A DNA stretch of 11,038 nucleotides from DASTCC01 sp035711465 (GTDB lineage Bacteria; Acidobacteriota; Vicinamibacteria; Vicinamibacterales; SCN-69-37). This document shows positions 1-6,483 of this stretch, piece after piece. Under the pieces are notes generated by a model. That model did not search any database. It had not been told where the DNA came from and was given only the letters and a program-made list of their open reading frames with translations. The stretch spans positions 1-11,038 of the forward strand of contig DASTCC010000363.1 in assembly GCA_035711465.1 (NCBI GenBank). Reading direction: 5' to 3'. A program made the translations under genes and the position numbers. Numbering within the stretch: the stretch's first letter is position 1; the number at the start of each line of letters is the position of its first letter.

Positions 1-317
1 GGTACTACATCCTGGTCGCCCTTGCCGCCGAAGATCGACACGGCCAGTCGATCGCCCGCGAGGTGCAGGAGCTCAGCGACGGCCGCGTGCGGCTGTGGCC
101 GGCGACGCTCTACGGCGCGATCGACGAGCTCCAGCAAGAGGGCTGGATCGAGGAGCTGACTGACGGCTCGCGCCGGCCGCCCGACGAGAGCGAACGCAGA
201 CGCTACTACGGCCTGACCCGCGCCGGCCGCGCCGCGCTCGGCGCGGAAACCGATCGGCTTGCCGGCGTCGTGCGCATCGCGCGCGCACGCGTCAAACCGA
301 AGTCGGGAGCCCGCTAG
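1..317 (+). CDS. PadR-family transcriptional regulator (5' end missing)
   Basis: The reading frame is open from base 3 and ends at TAG 315-317, giving 104 visible residues; the start lies before the window. It begins YYILVALAAEDRHGQSIA, the helix that opens a PadR winged-helix domain. The likely recognition helix (TLYGAIDELQQEGWI, bases 105-149) and the wing (RRYYGLTRAGR, bases 198-230) follow. PadR proteins are dimeric DNA-binding repressors. Short ones of about 110 residues, like this, commonly sit beside large duplicated permeases in Acidobacteriota, and the next gene here is such a permease, with its ATG directly after this stop codon. That suggests the pair is co-transcribed, with the regulator probably controlling its own operon. 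The operator cannot be seen because the upstream DNA is outside the window. An internal GTG at 63 opens the same frame but lies inside the conserved domain and is not the real start. The effector is unknown. Confidence 0.88.
   Translation, partial: YYILVALAAEDRHGQSIAREVQELSDGRVRLWPATLYGAIDELQQEGWIEELTDGSRRPPDESERRRYYGLTRAGRAALGAETDRLAGVVRIARARVKPKSGAR
305..309 (+). promoter_or_regulatory. Ribosome binding site of the first permease gene
   Basis: GGGAG lies 8 bases before the ATG at 318, inside the last codons of the PadR gene. It supports 318 as the permease start even though the stop codon of the upstream gene directly abuts that start. Confidence 0.5.
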
Positions 318-2981
318 ATGCGCAACGACCCGACGCGCGTCTACCGGCGGCTGCTGGCGCTGGCGCCGACCGATCTGCGTGCGCGTCACGGCGACGAGAT
401 GGCAGCGGTGTTCGCCGACGCAATCGCGCGCGCACGCGTGCGCGGGCGACGGGCGGTCGCGGCGGTATGGCTGCGAGCCGCGCTCGATCTGGCGGCGGCG
501 CGGGTGCGGTCCATGGCCCGGCGCTCCCGGACGCATTCACACGAGCCAAGGAGCACGTCGATGCTGGGCACCGATCTCCGCTACACGTTCCGCTGGCTGC
601 GGCGGCAGAAGACCTCGACCGCGCTGGTCGTGGTCATGCTGACACTCGGCATCGCCGCGAACATCGTCGTCTTCAGCCTGATTGACGGGCTGTTCCTGCG
701 GCCGTTTCCATTCCCGGACCAGGACCGGCTCGTCTACGTCAACGTCGCCGCGCCGAAATGGAATCTCGACGTCGTCGGCATCAACTATCCGGACTTCGCG
801 AAGTGGCAGGAACAGGTGCGCGCATTCGAGGCGATCGGCATCTGGGACGAGGCCAGCTTCAATCTGTCCGCGCCTGGCGCTCCCGCCGAACGGATCGACG
901 GCGCGGAAGTGACGTCGGGCTTCGCGGCGGCGCTTGGCGTGCAGCCGATCCTCGGACGCATGTTCACAGCGGACGAGGATCGTCCAAACGGCCCGCCGGT
1001 CGTGCTCATCGGCGAGCGCGTGTGGCGCGAGCGCTTCGCCGGTTCGCTGGACGTCCTCGGACAGACGCTGCGGCTGAACAACGTCGCGCGGACGATCATC
1101 GGCGTCCTGCCGGCGCGCGCGGAGTTCCCCGGCCGGATCAAGCTCTGGGTGCCGCTCGCCGGCGATCCGGCCCAGTCGTACCGGAGTTATGGCTACGCCG
1201 GCGCCATCGGCCGTCTGAAGCCGGGCGTCACCGCCGAGGCGGCGCAGGAAGATCTGCGACGCGCCCACGAACAGGTCTGGGCGACGAGCGATCCGGACAA
1301 GGCGACCTGGCCGTTCGTTCGACCACTGCGTTACGAGTTCTCGAACGCGTTCCGCACGCGGGCGCAGTCGCTGCTGATCGCGACCGCCATCCTGATGCTC
1401 GTCGCCTGCGCCAACGTCGCCAGCGTGATGCTGGCGCGCGCGCTGGTCCGCCGCCGCGAGATGGGCATCCGGCTCGCGGTCGGCGCCAGTCGTCCGCGGC
1501 TCGCCCGCCAGCTGTTTCTCGAGAACATGGTCCTCGCGATCGTCGGCGGCGCGCTCGGCCTGCTCCTCGGCCTGACCGCGACGAACGCGCTCGTCACTAC
1601 CGCGGGCGATCAGGTCCCGGCCTGGGCAAGCTTCACGCTCGACTGGCGCATGGCGCTGTTCACGGCGCTGCTTACGATCGCGACGACGCTGCTGTTCGGT
1701 TGGGCGCCGGCGATGCACGCGTTGTCGGGAAACGTTCGCGGCGCGATGCACGACGCGTCCACTGGCACGACGCGGGGCCCCGGCGGACGCCGCACGTTGT
1801 CGATTCTGGTCGGCGCCGAGTTCGCACTCGCCGCGATCCTCTTGATTTGCGGCGGCCTTCTCGTGCGGGCCTACGGGCGCGTGCAGGCGGTCGATCCCGG
1901 CTTTCGCGTGGAGGATGTGACGACGTTTCGGCTCTCGCTGCCGTCGAGCACGTATGACGACCGGCCCGGCGACGCGCCCGGCCAGCGCGCGAGGGTGTTC
2001 TGGGATCGACTGACCGAGCGCCTGCGCGCGGTTCCTGGCGTCGAGGACGTGGGCCTCATCAGCTGCGCTCCGCTCGGTTGTCACTGGGGAAACTTCTACG
2101 AGGTCGAAGGCCGCGCGCCGCTGAAGTCTGGCGAGCCCACTCCGGTGACGCTCTACCGGCCGGCCAGCCCCGGCTACTTCACCGCAATGGGCATTCGCCT
2201 GCGTCACGGCCGCTTCCTGACCGACAGCGACGGCCGCGGCGACGCGCGCGCCGCGGTGGTGAACGAGACCTTCGTCAGGACGTTCCTGCCCGGCGTGGAC
2301 AATGCGGTCGGCCGCCGGATCCGGCCGGAGTCGTCGCGGAACCCGCAGCCGTGGATCACCATCGTCGGCGTGGTCGAAGACGTCAAGCATTACGGCCTCG
2401 AGCGGCCGATGCGTCCCGGCCTGTACCTGCCGCTCGCGCAGTCGGCGGCGTGGACGATGACGGTGGTGCTGCACACGAAGGCCGACGCGATCGGATCGGC
2501 GCGCGCCGTGGTGCGTGAGCTCGATCCGGATCTGGCGATGTACCAGGTGCAGTCGATGACCGATGCGCTGCGCCGATCGATGTCGGATCGTCGAACGTAC
2601 TCCTGGCTCGTCGCCGTGTTCGCGCTCACCGCGGCGCTGCTCGCGCTCGGCGGCACCTACGGCGTCACCACGTATCTGATCTCGCAGCGGACGCGCGAGA
2701 TCGGGATCCGCGTCGCGCTCGGCGCCCGCATCGCCGACATCGCGCGCACGGTGCTCGGCAGCAGCCTGACGGTCGTCGCGCTTGGCGGCGCGATCGGGGC
2801 CGGCGGCGCGGTCGTCCTGGCCCGCCTGCTGGACGACCTGCTCTTCGGGGTCGCGCCGCACGATCCCATCGTGCTCGGCGTCACCCTCACCGCACTCCTC
2901 GTCTTCGCCGCGATCGTGAACGCACTTCCGACACGACGCGCGGCGCGGGTGGATCCGGCACGGACGCTGAGGGCCGACTAG
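318..2981 (+). CDS. ADOP-type MacB/FtsX permease, copy 1
   Basis: An 887-residue membrane protein of the acidobacterial duplicated orphan permease type. Residues 1-80 form a charged cytoplasmic prefix (YRRLLALAPTDLRARHGDEM, 9-28). The first half has one transmembrane helix (about 101-124), a large extracytoplasmic MacB-like domain (about 125-345) and three helices (about 350-372, 402-422, 442-464). The second half repeats the plan: helix 493-516, outer domain about 520-755, helices 760-783, 811-835 and 849-869. The FtsX coupling-loop signature occurs twice, REMGIRLAVGA at 380-390 and REIGIRVALGA at 793-803, and the C-terminus has the usual RRAARVDPARTLR. In MacB-like systems such loops contact an ABC ATPase; none is encoded in this window, in keeping with the 'orphan' name. 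It follows the PadR gene with no spacing. Substrate unknown; export of a toxic compound or lipid/lipoprotein handling are guesses from family relatives. Confidence 0.9.
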   Translation: MRNDPTRVYRRLLALAPTDLRARHGDEMAAVFADAIARARVRGRRAVAAVWLRAALDLAAARVRSMARRSRTHSHEPRSTSMLGTDLRYTFRWLRRQKTSTALVVVMLTLGIAANIVVFSLIDGLFLRPFPFPDQDRLVYVNVAAPKWNLDVVGINYPDFAKWQEQVRAFEAIGIWDEASFNLSAPGAPAERIDGAEVTSGFAAALGVQPILGRMFTADEDRPNGPPVVLIGERVWRERFAGSLDVLGQTLRLNNVARTIIGVLPARAEFPGRIKLWVPLAGDPAQSYRSYGYAGAIGRLKPGVTAEAAQEDLRRAHEQVWATSDPDKATWPFVRPLRYEFSNAFRTRAQSLLIATAILMLVACANVASVMLARALVRRREMGIRLAVGASRPRLARQLFLENMVLAIVGGALGLLLGLTATNALVTTAGDQVPAWASFTLDWRMALFTALLTIATTLLFGWAPAMHALSGNVRGAMHDASTGTTRGPGGRRTLSILVGAEFALAAILLICGGLLVRAYGRVQAVDPGFRVEDVTTFRLSLPSSTYDDRPGDAPGQRARVFWDRLTERLRAVPGVEDVGLISCAPLGCHWGNFYEVEGRAPLKSGEPTPVTLYRPASPGYFTAMGIRLRHGRFLTDSDGRGDARAAVVNETFVRTFLPGVDNAVGRRIRPESSRNPQPWITIVGVVEDVKHYGLERPMRPGLYLPLAQSAAWTMTVVLHTKADAIGSARAVVRELDPDLAMYQVQSMTDALRRSMSDRRTYSWLVAVFALTAALLALGGTYGVTTYLISQRTREIGIRVALGARIADIARTVLGSSLTVVALGGAIGAGGAVVLARLLDDLLFGVAPHDPIVLGVTLTALLVFAAIVNALPTRRAARVDPARTLRAD

Positions 2982-2994
2982 GCGCCCGCGCCTA
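2979..2994. terminator. Inverted repeat spanning both stop codons; possible bidirectional terminator
   Basis: TAGGCGC (2979-2985), CC, GCGCCTA (2988-2994) is a perfect inverted repeat with 7-base arms. The left TAG is the stop of the plus-strand permease and the right CTA is the TAG stop of the minus-strand permease. With the innermost pair open it would form a 6-bp GC-rich stem and a 4-base loop on either transcript. No T-run follows on either strand, so it does not meet the classical intrinsic-terminator pattern. Ending both convergent transcripts here is an inference from position. Confidence 0.4.
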
Positions 2995-5583
2995 CTCCTC
3001 CCTCAACGCCTGCACCGGCTCGAGCCGGCCGGCGCGACGCGCTGGCAGCGCGGAGGCGATCAACGTCGACGCGCCGAGGATCGCGAGCGCCATCGCGATC
3101 GTCGCGATCGCGCCAGGGGCGGCTGTCTGCACCACCACGCTTCTGACCAGTCCGTCGACGAACCAGGCGACGCCGGCGCCGAGGACCGCGCCGGCGATCG
3201 CCAGGCGAATGCCGTCGTTCAGGAACAGGCGCACGATGCCCGACGGCGTATCGCCGATCGCGAGACGCACCCCGATCTCGCGCGTGCGCCGTTCGACGCC
3301 GTCGGCAACGACCCCGAAGACACCGATGACACCGAGCGCGAGCGCGATGGCGGCGAGCGAGACGACCACCGTGGTCGCGGCGCGGCGCGAGCTGCCGAGC
3401 GATCGCGTCGCGAGCTCCTCGAGCGTCGCGACCCGCTCGACCGCGACGTCGGCGTCGAGATCGCGGACAATGCGGCGGATGTCCGGAACGAGCGCGTCGA
3501 GAACGCCGCCGGCACGGACGACGAACACCATCGCGCGCGCCGACGCGAAGCCCGGCTCCGATCCGTGGCGCAGGTAGATCGCCGGCCGCGACGGCCGCGT
3601 CGGACCGAAGTCGCGCAGGTCGCTGACGACGCCCAGCACCTCGTAGATGTCCGCGTCGCTGCCAAGCCGCACGCGGCGGCCGACCGCGGGCCCGCCCGGG
3701 AACAGCTTGCGCGCGAGCGCTTCGCTGACGATGATCTGCCGCGCCGCGGAGAGCGGCACGCCCGCATAGCCGCGGCCTTCGACGATGCGGAGGCCGAGCG
3801 CTTCGAACAGGTGTGGCATCACCGTGCGGTACTCGGCGATCGGCTCGACGCGCGCGGGATCGTCGGCGGCGGAGGCCTCGCCGTTGGTGCCGCCCGAAAA
3901 CGGCGTCCGCGACGTCGCGCCGACGGCGGTGACGCGCGGCAGCTGCGCGATCCGCGACGACAGCTCGTCGAAGTAGCCGCGGACGCGCGACGGATCGCTG
4001 TAGCGATCGGAGAGGCCGACGGCGAACGTCAAGGCGCCCTCGATCGGCACGCCGAGATCCGTGCGCACGAGCGCCGCCAGAGTCGCGCCGAGCAGAACGG
4101 CGCCGTAGACGAGTCCCGCGGCAAGACCGACCTGCACCGCGACGAGCCGTCGCCGCGTCCTGAATGCGCCGGTCGAGGTGCGGCGGCCGAGCATCGCCGG
4201 CGTCACCCATCGGGATCGCAGGCGGCCGCCGGCAATCGCAGTGACGAGCGCCGCGACGAGCGATGCGAGGGCGACCACGACGGCGGTGACCAGCCCCGGC
4301 GCGATCGTCGTCGCGCGCGGAATCGCGTCGCCGAACCTCGACACGATCGCCGGCACTGCCCAGAACGCCATCAGCATCGCCAGCATCGCGGCTGGCACGA
4401 CCACCAGGCTGGCTTCGGCCATGCGATGCACGAACTGACGCCACGCCGAAGCGCCGAGTACCTGCCGCAGCGCGTGCTCATGACGCCGCGCCTCCCGTCG
4501 TCCGATCGTCAGGTTGGCGACGTTCAGGTACGCGATCAGGAGCAGCACGCCCGCGGCGGAGGCAATGAGCGGCATCAAGCCGCGGCCGGGACTGCTGCCG
4601 CCGAGCGCGAAGTCGCGGTAGGACATCGCCGCGATCGTCGACTTGCCGTTGACCGCCGGGTAGGCGGCCGCGAGATCCGCGAACAATGCCTGGAGCTCCT
4701 GCCGGCCGGCATCGAACGAAATGCCCTCGCGCAGGCGGCCGATCGGCTCGATGTTGCGGCGGTCGCGTGTCTGCCGCGCCGCGGCGTCCCACTGGAACGG
4801 CGCCCAGAGCGACGGATCGCCGGGGACCCCGAGGTTGGACGCGACGACGCCGACGACGACGCGCGGCGAGGCGTCGACGCGGATGGTGCGCCCGACGATG
4901 TCGGCGGCGGCGCCGAAGGTCCGGCGCCAGACCGCGTCCGTGATGATCGCGACCGGTGGCGCGCCGGGCTCGGCGTCGCTGGCGACGAACCCGCGTCCGA
5001 GCAGGGGGCGGACGCCGAGCACGTCGAGGTAGTTGGGCGTCACGATCGCCATCAGCACGCTCTCGGCGCCGGCGTCGCTGGTGACGTTGACCCGACTCAG
5101 CTGCGACGCCGCGAGGCCGGCGAACGCGGTGGTCCGCGCCTCCATGTCGAGGAAGTTCGCGATCGCGGTCGAGTTGATGCCGACCGGATTGGCGATTGGC
5201 GTCTGCCCCCACCGCACCAGCTGCTCGGAACGATCGAGCGGCAGCGGGCGCAGCAGCGACGCGTAGGCGATCGTCAGCACGGTGGCGGCGGTGCCGATGC
5301 CGAGCGCGAGGGCGCCGATGCTGGCGATCGCGAAGGTGCGGGCCCGGGCGATCGATCGCGCTGCATGAACGACGTCGACGCGAATCGCCGATGCGAGCGA
5401 CGCCGGCAGGTAGCGCGCGGCGACGGCGAGACAGGCCGCCGTGAACGCGAGATCGCGCCACCAGCGCGGATGGCGCTCGAGATACTCTTCGTGTAGATCG
5501 CCGCTGATCGTGGCGGCGACCATCGGATCGGCGACGGCGGCGTGCAGCAGCCGCGCCGGCCACGCCGGCAGTGGCCGCGTCAT
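2992..5583 (-). CDS. ADOP-type MacB/FtsX permease, copy 2
   Basis: An 863-residue permease with the same doubled architecture as the facing gene. The N-terminal prefix (residues 1-65) contains SGDLHEEY at 27-34, like the short prefix domain seen on many such permeases, and differs from the prefix of copy 1. Predicted helices lie near 83-106, 336-358, 391-414, 430-451, 478-501, 735-759, 790-810 and 822-845, with two large outer domains between. The second coupling-loop motif is good (REIGVRLAIG, 768-777). The first is degenerate (HEHALRQVLGA, 368-378, where REIGIRxALGA is expected). The C-terminus ALPARRAGRLEPVQALR is typical. The frame stays open upstream to 6015, but ATG at 5583 is chosen because it gives the ATGA overlap with the PadR gene, has a Shine-Dalgarno at 5589-5594, and starts the recognisable prefix. 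No ATPase partner is visible; substrate unknown. Confidence 0.9.
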   Translation of the reverse strand: MTRPLPAWPARLLHAAVADPMVAATISGDLHEEYLERHPRWWRDLAFTAACLAVAARYLPASLASAIRVDVVHAARSIARARTFAIASIGALALGIGTAATVLTIAYASLLRPLPLDRSEQLVRWGQTPIANPVGINSTAIANFLDMEARTTAFAGLAASQLSRVNVTSDAGAESVLMAIVTPNYLDVLGVRPLLGRGFVASDAEPGAPPVAIITDAVWRRTFGAAADIVGRTIRVDASPRVVVGVVASNLGVPGDPSLWAPFQWDAAARQTRDRRNIEPIGRLREGISFDAGRQELQALFADLAAAYPAVNGKSTIAAMSYRDFALGGSSPGRGLMPLIASAAGVLLLIAYLNVANLTIGRREARRHEHALRQVLGASAWRQFVHRMAEASLVVVPAAMLAMLMAFWAVPAIVSRFGDAIPRATTIAPGLVTAVVVALASLVAALVTAIAGGRLRSRWVTPAMLGRRTSTGAFRTRRRLVAVQVGLAAGLVYGAVLLGATLAALVRTDLGVPIEGALTFAVGLSDRYSDPSRVRGYFDELSSRIAQLPRVTAVGATSRTPFSGGTNGEASAADDPARVEPIAEYRTVMPHLFEALGLRIVEGRGYAGVPLSAARQIIVSEALARKLFPGGPAVGRRVRLGSDADIYEVLGVVSDLRDFGPTRPSRPAIYLRHGSEPGFASARAMVFVVRAGGVLDALVPDIRRIVRDLDADVAVERVATLEELATRSLGSSRRAATTVVVSLAAIALALGVIGVFGVVADGVERRTREIGVRLAIGDTPSGIVRLFLNDGIRLAIAGAVLGAGVAWFVDGLVRSVVVQTAAPGAIATIAMALAILGASTLIASALPARRAGRLEPVQALREE

Positions 5584-5909
5584 TCGAGCACCTCGTCGAG
5601 TCCCGCCCAGAGATCCGTGAGCGCGCGCCGTGAGGCGCGCAACGCCTTGATGCCTTTCGGGGTGACGCGGAATCGCCGTCGCGGCAACCCGCCGCGCGCC
5701 TCGGCCCGATCGTCCTGCAGCTTCCAGCCGACGTAGCCCTTCCCCTCGAGGCGGTCGAGGGTCCGATAGAGGGCGCCGCGGGAGACAGATCGGCCGATGC
5801 GCGCCGACAGCTCGGCGCGGAGCGGCAGCACGTAGCCGTCGGCGCCGAGATGCAGGAGCGCCAGCAGCACCAGTTGTTCCCATTCGCCGAGAAAGGCGGC
5901 TTTCGGCAT
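5580..5909 (-). CDS. PadR-family transcriptional regulator
   Basis: A 109-residue PadR-type regulator, the usual length for the short acidobacterial class found with duplicated permeases. The opening helix LGEWEQLVLLALLHLG (7-22) is followed by the probable recognition region SRGALYRTLDRLEGKGYV (43-60) and the wing RRRFRVTPKGIKAL (77-90). A C-terminal helix (about 91-109) would serve dimerisation. The start at 5909 is chosen because MPKAAFLGEWEQ matches the usual N-terminus; longer frames read through the operator-like palindrome. The stop overlaps the permease start as ATGA, so the two are almost certainly co-translated. A 25-bp inverted repeat ends 8 bases upstream of the start, suggesting autorepression of the operon. 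No clear Shine-Dalgarno precedes the start. The inducer is unknown. Confidence 0.9.
   Translation of the reverse strand: MPKAAFLGEWEQLVLLALLHLGADGYVLPLRAELSARIGRSVSRGALYRTLDRLEGKGYVGWKLQDDRAEARGGLPRRRFRVTPKGIKALRASRRALTDLWAGLDEVLE
5589..5594 (-). promoter_or_regulatory. Ribosome binding site of the second permease gene
   Basis: On the minus strand GAGGTG lies 5 bases before the ATG at 5583, inside the last codons of the PadR gene. Together with the ATGA overlap it decides the permease start in favour of 5583 over the longer open frame. Confidence 0.6.
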
Positions 5910-5917
5910 CGTGTCGT

Positions 5918-5942
5918 CTTTGTATGCACAGCGTATACAAAG
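5918..5942. promoter_or_regulatory. Operator-like inverted repeat upstream of padR
   Basis: CTTTGTAT (5918-5925), nine bases, then ATACAAAG (5935-5942): perfect 8-base arms, with several symmetric matches inside the spacer. This is a strikingly AT-rich island in very GC-rich DNA. It lies 8 bases upstream of the PadR start and overlaps the best -10 candidate. PadR proteins bind imperfect AT-rich dyads of roughly this size and usually repress their own promoter, so it is the probable operator of the PadR-permease operon. No second copy was seen in the window. Confidence 0.7.
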
Positions 5943-5959
5943 GAGACAGTGGCGGACAA
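5932..5959 (-). promoter_or_regulatory. Candidate promoter of the PadR-permease operon
   Basis: Read on the minus strand, TTGTCC (5959-5954) is separated by 16 bases from TATACG (5937-5932), a plausible -35/-10 pair. The -10 lies inside the inverted repeat 5918-5942, so a bound repressor would block it. The transcript would start near 5926 and leave a leader of roughly 17 bases. Matches to consensus are partial; CATACA nearer the gene is an alternative -10 that would make the message almost leaderless. Confidence 0.4.
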
Positions 5960-5966
5960 CTGTCCG
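5953..5966. repeat. Short inverted repeat between the acetyltransferase and padR genes
   Basis: CGGACA-AC-TGTCCG has 6-base arms and a 2-base centre. It lies in the 77-base gap after the acetyltransferase stop and covers the proposed -35 element. It could be a weak hairpin ending the upstream transcript or part of an extended operator. No T-run follows on the minus strand, so a terminator role is doubtful. Confidence 0.3.
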
Positions 5967-5986
5967 GATCGATGCAGCGGCCGTCG

Positions 5987-6481
5987 TCAGCCGGCGTCGG
6001 CGGGACGCCAAGCACGCATGACCAGGCAATCGTCGGGAATCGGATCGACGAGCTCGGTCATCGCCGCGCGCTGGCCGGGCGTCAGCGCCCACGTCTCGAA
6101 GCCGACGATCTCGTAGACGTGAATCGCCCTGGCGTTGTGGCCGCGCACCGCCAGCGTCACCAGATCGGCGTCGCTGTCGCGCCAGATGTGGTCGAGGAAC
6201 GCCGCCAGCGCGACACGCCCGACGCCGCGCGATCGTTCGGCCACGGCGATGCGCTTGATGTAGATACCGTAGCCGTCGGTGCGGCTGTCGTAGGCAATCA
6301 GGTAGCCGAGCGGCGTTTCCTGCTCGTTCACCATCGTCCAGTGTTCGCGATCGGATCTCGCCATCGTCACGAGGTGCTCCTCGCACGTCCACTGACCGAT
6401 CAGATCGCGGTTGTCCGGGTGATGCTCGAGCGGAAGGATGAAGGCGAGGTCGGCAGGAGCCGTGCGGCGGAGCCGGACCAC
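5987..6481 (-). CDS. GNAT-family N-acetyltransferase
   Basis: From GTG at 6481 this encodes 164 residues, a normal size for a single-domain GNAT enzyme that moves an acetyl group from acetyl-CoA to an amine. Motif A, the acetyl-CoA pyrophosphate loop, is visible as RSRGVG (83-88, RxxGxG) after the strand IYIKRIAV (73-80). Motif B follows, with N116, Y124 and VGF at 126-128. The sequence resembles RimI-like members, but neither substrate nor a protein target can be read from it. The start is chosen because RLRRTAPADLAFIL matches the usual first strand and helix, and because it lies just 2 bases after the amidase stop codon, implying translational coupling. Longer upstream frames only shadow the amidase gene. 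A 77-base gap separates it from the PadR gene, which probably has its own promoter. Confidence 0.85.
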   Translation of the reverse strand: MVRLRRTAPADLAFILPLEHHPDNRDLIGQWTCEEHLVTMARSDREHWTMVNEQETPLGYLIAYDSRTDGYGIYIKRIAVAERSRGVGRVALAAFLDHIWRDSDADLVTLAVRGHNARAIHVYEIVGFETWALTPGQRAAMTELVDPIPDDCLVMRAWRPADAG

Positions 6482-6483
6482 GA

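Noticed and set aside
537..2861. 774-residue open frame on the minus strand opposite the first permease
   Set aside because: Arginine/alanine-rich low-complexity translation with no family pattern; an antisense shadow of a GC-rich gene whose plus-strand frame has clear permease motifs.
3565..5496. 643-residue open frame on the plus strand opposite the second permease
   Set aside because: Arg/Ala/Asp-rich shadow without domains; the minus-strand frame carries the FtsX-type signatures.
5584..6015. Upstream extension of the second permease (start at 6015)
   Set aside because: The extension translates the PadR gene out of frame; ATG 5583 has a Shine-Dalgarno and an ATGA overlap.
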